A stretch of 64,000 nt of DNA from Polyporus tsugae (lineage: Eukaryota; Basidiomycota; Agaricomycetes; Polyporales; Polyporaceae). The stretch covers positions 689,501 to 753,500 of the forward strand of contig JAHRBS010000010.1 of the NCBI GenBank assembly GCA_024305745.1, written 5' to 3'. The notes beneath the pieces are model-generated. The model searched no databases and was not told the origin of the DNA. It was given only the letters and a program-made list of their open reading frames with translations. Positions 1-9,965 of this stretch are shown piece after piece (within the stretch, counting starts at the first letter, position 1; each line of letters begins with the position of its first letter). A program made the position numbers and the translations under genes.

Positions 1-1002
1 TCATCTATCTACCATCTACTATTATATATTGCATCAGATTGTACTACAATTCTGCATATATCTGCTGTGTGAGATATTGAAACTCCTCAACCCCCAGCTT
101 GCCCACTGTCATATTGTGCGTCAACTGCTGATACTTGCAAAGCATATGCTCCACTATGATTGGGTCAAATTGAATCAACACCTGCTCATCCTGTGTGAGA
201 TGTCCTTGAAGAATTTGTCCACCAAGAATGGTGCCAGAGAGTTGAGGAGGGAACTAGGAAGAGGGGACTTGGAGATTCGACAAGAGAGTGCCAGTTCTCA
301 GAAAAGCAGATAACAGCCGGGATCTGTTTGCACTAGAGACTGAAGGGGTATAGAATTGACTGGTTGTTTAGGATGGACAAGTGGTAGAAGGAATTTGATG
401 AATTGAAGTATTTTCAAGAGCTATCCAGAATAGTTCTTAAGAGGCATGAGAGTGGGTGCAAAGAGCCTGGTGCAATAATTAATGGGCAATAGACATTTTG
501 TGTTCCTTCAATTAAAACCTGCATATACAATGTATATTCATATGTTGTGTCCCTTTATCTTCCTGCACAAGCTCTCTGTATTTTTTACATAGTGTATTGG
601 CCTTTTGTGGTGATAGAGCTGATAAACTATGATTTGCACCTGAAGATATTTCTTTGTTCTCTTATGACAAGGAGATAAGAGAGGGGAATTTATTATATGT
701 ACCCTTTCTCTTACTGTTCTAAAGTTCCAGCTGATGCTGTTTTATCCTTGCATTTTACAAGTTGTGCATGTCCTCATAATGTCCTCACCCTAGCTTTATA
801 TATAATATATAAGACATGTGTTCTTGCATCTATAGTCTAAAAAAACTTGCCTAATATATAACATTATATGAGCACTTAATCTAGTCTCATGTTCATTTTA
901 GCATTCACCACACTCTATTTTAGAAGAGCATCTGCACATCTAAGAATATGCATGATGTAAATCACATTCATAAAGGATACATATTGGAGATGAATAAAAC
1001 TA
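1..1002. other. AT-rich stretch without a recognisable gene
   Basis: Long AT-rich sequence downstream of the 3' end of the TET/JBP-like gene. The only ORF of any length (29-313, plus) is under 100 codons, has no recognisable motif and no coding-like composition. I see no repeat or RNA gene. Confidence 0.5.
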
Positions 1003-3015
1003 TTAAGGCTGATAGTAAGCACCAAAAGCTGTGTCCTTTCCCCAATAAAGTGGCTTGTCCTTCAAAAGACGTAGAGATGTTTGAGGAAAGAACATTACAG
1101 TAGAAATGCGACCTGCAGTCAAACCCTCATCCAAGGTCTGAGGGCCTTCTGGTATTTTCCACTCTGAGACACAATGTGGTAGTGCTCCTGAAAAGCTGAT
1201 GAGCACATCTCCTGGAGCATATCTGAAAAAAGAAATATTAGTCTTAGACTTGAAGTAAACAAGTACAACATAAACCTAAAGTGTGCTTGAAGTGTAGGAA
1301 TCTCCATATGTCCTCCTTCAAAGCATCCCATGGGAAAGGTTACTGTTGGACCACCATCTTTTATATCAAAATGGATCTGGACATCCAACTTATAGACAAT
1401 AGCACGTTCAATCCATGGTCCAGGATCTTCAGTGTACCAGACTCCAGCATCAAAAGCTGCACGGTATTCCTTGTAATGCTCTAGAAAAGCATGCTTGAAG
1501 AGTTGGGCTAGAAAAATGGCAAGTGGACATGTGGCCTGGAAGTACTTGTGGATGGCTGCTGCTGCAATGCTACCATGGACCATATCTGCTGAGATGTTTA
1601 AAGGCTATTGACTAGTGAGTAGAATTTTAATATAGCTAAGGTGGACAGCTTACACCATTTTCATGACCTTGTTGTGTCCAAGCATGAACAAGATGATGGA
1701 CACCAATACGCTCCATGAAGTCACCGCGGCATATAACATATGTGTCAATGATGCCACGGTCAGCATCATGGCGGATGTCTCGAGTAGGAACATAGGGCCG
1801 CAGCTGACTGGAGAGCCACTGAATGTCCTTCCAGTAGTTTTTGAGACAGGTGCTCTGTTTAAAGTAGTTAGCCAAAGCAATATATATATCAGAACATTGA
1901 CTAAAACAATATACCGAGATGCCATCATGATAAATCTTATCACCTCGCTCTTGAGCCATAATAAGATCCTTCTCAGTGCGTCCTGCATATTGGGCACTTA
2001 GAGGGCGAGGATGGGTTGCATTGTACTTGGCAATAGTCTAGATATAGAAGAGTAAGTTATTTGCATTTGAAAATTCAAGTCATATACTTACTTCAGGCTC
2101 ATTAAGCCTAGAAGCAAAGAGTGCCACAACAAGTTTCTCTTCAGAGTCATAGTACTTGGCAGAGAAGGGGAGCACAGGGGTAGACTGAAGAGGGCCATCG
2201 CAGTACTCTGCATACTCATCTAGCTCCTTCCGATTGTTGGTACGTAAAGCAAAAAGCTTTTCTAGAGAAATGTCCAGCCTGAAGGCAGGAGCATATTTAC
2301 TCCAGAGTAAAGCCTTTCTCTGACCATCCTTCTCAGCAGCTATCTCTTTTGACTGATGAGAGCATGCATGGTCTGGCTTTACAGCAGAAGGAGCAGGTGG
2401 AGGAACATTTGCTGCCTTGGAAATGGTCTATAGATTGTGTAAGAAAAATAGTTCTATACAAGTTAGATCTCACTTACAGGACACTTGTTCTTTTTAGTTT
2501 CACTCTCTGCTGACTTACTCTCTGAAGAAGCCTTGGCCTTTGGAGGATTCTTCTAAACATTGCATTAGTATTAGAAAATATACAACAGTGTAAGTTTGAC
2601 TTACAGGTGCCTTGGACTTCTTCTTTTTCCCCTTTGCTCTCCCTCTTTTCTCTGCTTCAGCCTCAGCCTCAGCCTCAGCTTCACTACCCAGACTAAAGTC
2701 TGCTTCAGACTCAAGATTCTAGATGTTGGAGATATGTCAATAGCTTATAGCAAACAGAAGTTGAGTAATATTCTTACTGAATGCTTGGACTTTCTCTGCT
2801 TGCTCTTGGTCTTCTTCTTAGAGCTCTTTTTCACAGCTTCAGGCTTGGATTGATTATAGGAGGACAGTAAGCACAACAAATATCACAGCACTACTTAAGA
2901 GAGAGAAGATAGCAGTGCTGGTATCTATACTTACTGGAGATTGATCAACATCTTCAGCAGAAGAGTTGGAGTGACTTCTCTTCCTCTTTCCAGCAGATCT
3001 AGTAGTCCTTGTCAT
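1003..3015 (-). CDS. TET/JBP-like 2OG-Fe(II) dioxygenase (putative 5-methylcytosine oxygenase)
   Basis: Nine exons joined by GT-AG introns of 50-91 nt (exons 2935-3015, 2778-2843, 2605-2718, 2478-2552, 2092-2427, 1915-2037, 1656-1854, 1276-1585, 1003-1222) give 1,524 nt, an uninterrupted 507-residue protein. The first ~150 residues are Lys/Ser/Glu-rich and nuclear-looking. The C-terminal third has the double-stranded beta-helix signature of Fe(II)/2-oxoglutarate oxygenases: HFD (iron ligands, about 1366-1377), then GGHMEIP, YAPGDVLISF, an LPHCV histidine (third iron ligand) and GRISTV, whose Arg should bind 2-oxoglutarate. The preceding segment EDPGPWIERAIVYKLDVQ resembles the conserved lead-in of basidiomycete TET/JBP proteins. 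These families oxidise 5-methylcytosine and are expanded near transposons in basidiomycetes. An in-frame upstream ATG at 3186 would add 57 residues. The fold is well supported; the substrate is inferred, and a different 2OG oxygenase family is the alternative. Confidence 0.68.
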
Positions 3016-3186
3016 AGCAGCTTGTAGAGATTTAAGGCCAGTAGAAGGCCAGGTGCAGCTATGAGTGGCAGCAAAGCAGAGGGAGTGATAGTATGAAGAT
3101 AAGGATGAGTGGCAGCAAAGGAGAGCTGATGGGATCGTCTTTTGGGCGCTTATTCTGGGTTTAGGGTTAGGGTCATAGCCACTCAA

Positions 3187-4740
3187 TGTGTGGAGTCACA
3201 TGACCACCCAAAGGAGTTGAAGTACCAAGTTCAGCAGACAAATACAAAGTGCTTATAAGTGCTCTACACTAACTGCTCCCTTGCAGCATGTACTCATTAG
3301 ATGCTACCCCTGCAGAAGGTAGCAGCCAATGACTACATACTGCATCAGGAACATACAGGCTACAAAGCTACAGAGCAGTAATACATAGAAATAATAGAGG
3401 AGCATAGAGAGCCTAAACTCTATAATGAGATACATGAGGTTCAGATCAAAGACTAGTAAGGAAAGAGAAAAAAGATGTACTGAAGGAGGGAAGAGAACAA
3501 AGCCTCAAGAGCCTAGGTTGAGGGATCTTGCTATGTTGAGGGGATATGACCTACAAATGATAAGTATAGCAGAAATACACATACCACCAGGATAAATAAC
3601 ACACCAGAGAGAACTAATCAGAACATAGAAGAAGAACTGAGCACTCTTGGAGTGATGACAAGCCAGAAACCTAGAGGACAGCATGACATTAGCAAAACAG
3701 AGGGATTGTAGAACCAGACTTGCCAAATATAATGCCTGGAGTAGCGTATGATGTGCTAGAGAACAGACACAACAGTTAGTAACAGAAACAACATTAAATA
3801 TAGGGCTTACCTAACACTGCCCAGAAAAGAGAGGATAGCTGTAGGAGGAGAGAGAAGTGGTAGAGAGTGGTGGATGAACAGAGAAACCTCGACACCATTG
3901 AGGCATGCTATGAAGCTCCCAGTACACCCACCAGGCAACCACACAAGTCCCTGAAGATGGAACAGACCCCGACGCCACTGGGGCATGCACAAGGGGGTTT
4001 TTCTGACCTGCAAGAAGGCCAGGCCCAGACTCATATGTGACAAAATACAAGGAGGTGTCCCTCCATGTACAGTCATGAGCCCTTCTGGGTATCAAAGACT
4101 GACAGCAGTTGATCAGACTGCAGGCTCAGGTGAATAGAAACGTGGTGGTGCAAGAAGAAGAGAGAAGTTGCCAGCTCATCAGCTTAAATGGGATGGTGCT
4201 GACATAAGTGTGCCCAAGCATGATGAGCAGGTTGAAGTCCCTGGTGTTCGTTGCCACAACTTCTATTTCACAAATTGTATTCAGTTCAAAGGCATTGTGT
4301 TCTGTGGAGGATGGTTCTGGCTGGACATGTGAAGGCTTTTGGGCATAACTACAGGTAAGCCATTGCCCTGAATAGCCATGACTTGGACATTCTGGTGAGC
4401 CCTCCCCTGTCCTCCCCCCACCCCCACAAGAACACCCCACATCTCCACCATTTCTGCATGGATTCTCATCGTTCCAGCTCCCCCTGGCTCCCCTGGGATC
4501 ACACATGCTGATGGAGGCACCAGGAGGCTGTTGCTTCCAATGGTTGAGGATGACTTGGACATTTTGGTGAGCCCTCCCCCTGTCCTGCCCTGCACCCTAC
4601 ATCTTAGTCACCTCCAATTTAAAATTTGGACCATTTGCTCCCAACTCTCAGCCCTGTATTACTATTACAGCCTCAGCTTTGTACCATTGTCTCAAGCTAC
4701 CTGTTGTAGTCATGAATAAAAGTCATCAATCTCTGTTGAA
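3187..4740. other. Non-coding stretch with short degenerate repeats
   Basis: I see no credible gene. Minus-strand ORFs at 3807-4095 and 4126-4595 are overlapping, Cys/Pro-rich and without motif, so they look like chance frames. A telomere-like TTAGGGTTAGGG run lies at its left edge (about 3160-3174). Two pairs of short direct repeats are present, near 3884/3966 and 4378/4550. Confidence 0.4.
4378..4588. repeat. Direct repeat of about 38 bp, two copies
   Basis: The stretch starting ATGACTTGGACATT at 4378 recurs at 4550 and continues in both copies through GGTGAGCCCTCCCC and TGTCCT, with only one or two differences over about 38 bp. The copies are 172 bp apart in the same orientation. This suggests a local duplication; I cannot tie it to a named element. 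Confidence 0.5.
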
Positions 4741-4989
4741 GATTGTTATCAGTTTGCCCATCAGCACTCATCACTTCACATCTTGCCTCTTGCCCTCATC
4801 TCCTCCCCTTCCCAAGGCCTCCCTCCCATTATCCTAGGCCCTCTAGTCATGCCATTTCCTTCCAAAGTTCAAGTGTTCCCCCCCACCATCTGTCCTGCAG
4901 AGTTATGGAGGATCATTTGGACTATGGTAATAGATCTTTCCTTTATTTATCTCCTCACCCTACCTGATAAACTCGACACAAATCATCCT

Positions 4990-6140
4990 CTCAGGTTAAG
5001 AATGACATCAATGATGAAGCTCCCGCAGACCCTCTCACTGTCTTGTCACCAACTCTACATCACTATACTCCATTTGACATTGCCACTCATCACTTCTCCA
5101 ACGAGGAACTTCGGGCCACTATACACAAGAAAGTGCAGTTGATAGCAGCATATGGATACTCTGCTGAAAAGGTCCTTGGTCCAGAGGTGTATGAACACAC
5201 ATGCATCTTCTCTGCACAAGCATTTATAACTTTTATGGAACATTGAAGAGTCCAGGTATACCTCATCATTTCTACTTTTTCATGCTGCTTTTATAGACAT
5301 ATATTCATTTTAGAATCAAGCCCCCCAGTCCCCCTCCACCTCCTTCAATATCAACAATATTCCCCCTCCTCTTATCAGAGCTGCCTGGGTCAAAACCTTG
5401 GACCTCACCCTCACTAGTCCTATGCTTCAACATATCAATCTAGCAGAGACTGCCTCAGTGTGGACTAATTTTGTCCACCTTGAGGCTCTCACTATTGCCT
5501 ACAACATACGGCAACCCGCTCCACTCCAGCCTTATATCTCTATAGGGCCTTATCTGCCTCCATCTCTACTAGTTCTTCATTTGCGTCCTTATGGAGAAGA
5601 AGAGGTATGTATTTTTTTTTACTATTGTATACTATAAAGAAAAACAGATTTTTTTTCCAGTGCCAAGCCCACCCTCTACCAGGCTGGGAGACTGTAACTA
5701 CTATGTTCACTATTTTATTGACTATTGGCTAATGATATATACTGTAGTATATCTGTGGACCCAACAAACCCTTCTGGAAGAGAGATGTGTGGGCAGCCCA
5801 TATCAGTGCTTTCAGCACTGTCCCCACCATTCATATTCACTTCCTGCAATATGTGGCATTTCCACCCTTTAATGTGAAGTCTGCTACAGACACCCTTCAG
5901 CTATGGGTCAAAAATATTGGTCAAGGTTCTCTCTCCACTATTGCGGTCTCAGTCCATCTCTTCAGCATCAGAGGATATTCTGTGTTGCAGCAGCAGCTTG
6001 AAGATATTGAAGATTTGGAGGAGGCCAAGGCCAAGGGTTTGCTTCCATCAAGTGCACAGAATTTGGAAGACTTTGATGAAGAGCTTGGAAACTACTTGTA
6101 CTATAATTTTGAAAAGGGAGGGAGGAAATTGGAGCATTGA
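4990..6140 (+). CDS. Multi-exon hypothetical protein, structure only partly resolved
   Basis: I do not recognise the family. Coding-like blocks on the plus strand are joined by plausible fungal introns. One block encodes NDINDEAPADPLTVLSP and continues through EELRATIHKKVQLIAAYGY to about 5235. A second (about 5332-5611) includes WTNFVHLEALTIAYNIRQP and ends at a GTATGT donor. A third (about 5663-5697, LPGWET) is followed by a short intron with GTAACT donor, GCTAATG branch-like site and TGTAG acceptor. The last runs from YICGPNKPFWKRDVW to a TGA at 6138-6140, with an acidic Leu/Glu-rich C-terminus. The upstream start and the intron near 5240-5310 are not settled. It may belong to a transposon or be a lineage-specific gene; it lies tail-away from the TET/JBP-like gene. 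Coordinates are approximate. Confidence 0.35.
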
Positions 6141-6259
6141 TATGGAGGGAGAAAAGGCCAGGGTTTGGGGGGAAAAGTTTGGCCAATATAGCTATTATGC
6201 TGGTGCTTATATGGACTCCAACATTTCTTGGTTTGATGTAGATGCATATTAGAATAGTT

Positions 6260-8240
6260 GGTTTGTTACATATCTATTGATATGATTGCAAAGTGAGGCA
6301 CTTGAAAGACTTCTTGTGTAATGCAACTCCTGATACATATTACTTGAACATTTCAAATAATCTATTATGTAGTCCACTATAATGGGGAGCAGTTATTAAT
6401 GCAACATCAACAGTCTTTATACTGTTTGCCTTAGGACAGTGTAAATGTAGATCAAGAGAAGAAGAATATCATAGTAGTAATATAAATACACAACTGCTCA
6501 ATACAAAGCAGCTTATAAGACTCACTACATTGTTGTCCAGGTAATCAATAAATCAACTAAACACAGTTGAATAAATCAAAAACTAGTGCTAGTAAAAAAA
6601 AGTAGTTAAAAAAGGTCTGTTAGTGATATATATACATCAAAATCTTGGCTCAACAGGAAAGGCCTCTATTTTTCTGCTTGATATGTATATTGATTAACAG
6701 TAATAGTGGGTGATAGAAAGCATTTATATAGTTGTATGAGTTGCTTATTTGTCTGCTGGTCCTAGGTCACACATTAAAGGAAAAACTAGATGAGTTTATA
6801 GCAATCATCATTAGAATAACATACTAATTAGCATTCATTGTTCATCATAAGTGCACCTAAAATGAGGTTTGCATATTTTCTCAGCTTATATCTGAGCCAA
6901 TAAAGCACTATTAAGATTCATAGGTAATTTATTGTCCAAAGCTTTCATCTGCTTTCATATATGTAATATGGCCAGACCAGAGGTCAAGGTTGAGGTATCT
7001 GTTAGTAAAGTGGCCTAGATCTATGAAGTTACCTAGATGTTTCTACCACCTATAGGTGTTGTAGCATATGTCTATTATAGAATATCAATATCACCACCAA
7101 CAATTAAATATGACCAGAGCATATACACTACTAGAAAGCATTATATGATATTATACAACAATCTTATGACAACAAGTCAAACTTTGGAGCTTTAGCTTGC
7201 AGATCATTGTAGATATGTATAGACCATGATCTTTTGATATAAATCTATTTCTTTCAACTGATATACAATGCACATCATCTGAATCTACAAAATGTAGTAA
7301 ATTTGTAGTTCTGGGCCAAGCTATTTGCAACTTAAGCTGGACCCATGTTTAGCCTGATTGAAAGTGTCAAGAAACCTTCAAAAGCTGCTGTGAATACAGA
7401 GTGTTGAAGTAGTAGCAGAGCTATAAATTTATTGAACTTAGATATATGCAGTGCCACAAAGGTAGAGCACTGGAAGTATGTGCCTATGTTGAATGAGCTG
7501 AGGGCAGTGAAGTGCTCATGCGGAGAGGTATAAGAATTGAGTAAGATAAGATAACAAAAGCAGGCACTGCCATTGTTCATTTTGATCTAATGGCAGTAAC
7601 AAATCCTGACCCTAACCCTAAAGCTGTGCTGATGAAGTAAGGAAATTTGTAGTCCAGCGTCTAACATTTTGTAGTCAAAGGCTTTCTGAGTCTGAATGTT
7701 TTTTCCCACGTACATTGTTAAGTGTGTTGTGGCACTGGCGGGAAGTGCACCTCATTATAAACAATTGATTTTGTTCCTCATCAATCATAACAATACTCAC
7801 TGCAAAGGATGCAGCCTCTCGTTCAATACAATGTAAGGGTATTCATATCATAACATAGGAATCTTATTCAATACTACCAGAGCATATACCAAGAAACCTA
7901 TAACATGTATGATATAGCAACATAATAAATTGCGTATCAGCACTGTGGTACCCAACGTCCAAGGGGGGAAAGTAAAACATTTCTTCAAGAAACACATTAA
8001 AAGATGAAAGAAGGAAGAAGTAGGAAAACATGTCAACAATAGATAAAGAGCTAAAAAGTGAGTAAGGATTGAGTGGAGAGTGGGAGGAGGATTACTGGAA
8101 ATGCGTTAACGAAGATAGATGTGAGAGGATGATGAGCAGGTCAATGATATGCAAAAAGGGGAATGGGGGTAGCAGGATAGGAGAGATGAATCATAGTAAC
8201 AAATAAGAAGCACCATGGAAAGGAAGAGGATATGCATGTG
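6260..8240. other. AT-rich stretch without a recognisable gene
   Basis: About 2 kb of AT-rich sequence. ORFs at 7332-7580 and 7848-8039 (minus) are short, hydrophobic and motif-free. A telomere-like GACCCTAACCCTAA run lies at about 7609-7622, in opposite orientation to the one near 3160. It falls inside a 16-codon reading frame whose DPNPK peptide is also present in the longer N-terminus (from 3186) of the TET/JBP-like gene. Confidence 0.45.
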
Positions 8241-8252
8241 GCCCCAGTATAA

Positions 8253-9475
8253 CTAGGCATATTCGGGGTCATCAGCACGACCCAACAGAATAGCACCATA
8301 GAGCTGAAGACCTAAGCCCCGACCCGCATCCTCAGAGACTGAGGTCGAGGCACCCCTTGCCTTGTTGTTCAGCTTGTACGTGGACGCACTATAATAGACG
8401 ATAACGATGTCCCCATAGCGCAACTCACCATTCAGCAGAGGGAGCTCATAAGTCTTCTCGATGGTGAAGACACCATCAAGAACAAACTTGGACCTGCAGA
8501 ACTGCTTTTGAGCATCCCAGATGGGGACAATAATAATATGTGTGAGCTTTGTAGTTGCAAAAAGCGTAGACTAGTGCAACTTACTGGTGGTATCCGTGGG
8601 CCAAGACGTTGTTGACGCCATGACGTGAAAGCTCTGGCCTGGATGAGCTCCCTGTGCAGGATGGTCGTTGTTGACCCTTGCCTGGCTGCTACCAGCACCG
8701 TTGAGCATGAAGCTCGGGGCTACAAAGAAAATTGAACATAAATGTTTGGGCTTTTTGAAGAGGTATGCAGACTTACGAGCGGCGGCCATGTTTGGGTCAT
8801 CCATAGGCATGGTCCGGACAACAAGACCGTTCATTCTGGCATCACCTATCTTGGGCCCAAAGATGTGTGCCTTCAGCTTGTTGACCCCAAAGACAGTGCC
8901 AATGAAGTCCCCCATGCATAGCCACTCCTGCTAGAAGGGCGCAAACATGATTTGCTTGACGAGCCTATTGCTGCTAGCGTAGACCTGGGTAGGGAAACAA
9001 ACATTGCTCTGCAGAACAATGCCAAGAGAGAAGAGGATTGCACGACGAGGACTGGTCCTCGTCTGAATGGCAAGAACACGTTCTGAGGGGGAGGTGCCTT
9101 GGATGGTGGTGGCAAGCTCGGGATCAGCACGAGAAGGGTTGAGTGCGAACTGGCAGGCCTTGTTGTGGCTCAAACTAAGAGTCAAGAGCAAGCCACTACA
9201 AAATGCGGTTAGAGTTGACTAGCAAGCAATTTTAAACAGAGACATACGTGGGATGCATTTTATAGTTTGGAATGTCAAGTATAGTCTTGTGGACATTGAC
9301 AGTAAAGAATGTATAGCCACCAAAATCATACTCGACCGGGCTAAAAGGCCTTTGCATATCAATAAAGAAGGGAGACATTAAAGAAACTGAAATACACTCA
9401 CTGCAACAATGGAAGAATCTTGGCCATCTCCGGATGCTTAGAGAGGTCAATGGTACCATCCTTCAAGTAAAAGAT
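8253..9475 (-). pseudogene. Decayed multi-exon gene truncated next to a retrotransposon
   Basis: Unrecognised protein, possibly a family spread with basidiomycete mobile elements. Coding blocks on the minus strand, separated by intron-like gaps, read in order: DGTIDLSKHPEMAKILPLLQ (about 9410-9470), FSPVEYDFGGYTFFTVNVHK (about 9250-9350), SLSHNKACQFALNPSRADPE onward, then MGDFIGTVFGVNKLKAHIFG, NDHPAQGAHPGQSFHVM, and a last exon ending GLQLYGAILLGRADDPEYA with TAG at 8253-8255. An in-frame TAG at 8931-8933 breaks the middle exon where CAG (Gln) fits the context. Its 5' end lies within about 20 bp of the LTR of the neighbouring Ty3 element, so upstream exons are missing here; a possible relic lies beyond the element (see 15868-16160). 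The exon order is my reading; the function is unknown. Confidence 0.45.
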
Positions 9476-9487
9476 CCCGCCTCACTT

Positions 9488-9933
9488 TGTTACAACTGGC
9501 CGTTGAGTAAGGACCAGGGAGACTTACGAGACAAGCAAGGGTGTCGACGAGCACTTGTGCAGTGAGAGCGGAGCAAGGCTCAACGATCAGGGCTGGAGAC
9601 AAGATGTATTGAGTAAGTAGTTGTCTACAAGTGAAATACAGCGAGGCTTACCTGGAGACAAGAGGTCAAAACTGAGGTCTCCAGGCAGCAAAGTACAGGT
9701 CCTTATATACGTATAGAGGACAATGAGAACCTGGGGACAATAGGTAACTATGGACACGGGTGAACAATAGAAACGGAACAATAGTGACAATGGACAATAA
9801 GGAGCTATTGTGCTAGAGAACAAAGGATGAGATACAATGCAATGGAGAACAATAAGTACGACATGAGAAGTAGATCGTCCAGAAAAGGAAACTAAGGTGC
9901 TGGTGGCAGGTGCTGAATTGAACGTTCATGACA
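9488..9933 (-). repeat. 3' LTR of element B
   Basis: About 446 bp, read on the minus strand from TGTCATGA (9933) to TTGTAACA (9488). It aligns with 15497-15867, sharing the block around AGGTCAAAACT (9663-9673) and a TATATAAGG promoter-like box, but has extra internal sequence missing from the other copy. It is preceded on the minus strand by a purine-rich tract ending GGGGGGTAT, the expected plus-strand primer. Confidence 0.85.
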
Positions 9934-9965
9934 ATACCCCCCTCCTAAGGGTCGTGCCTTCACGA

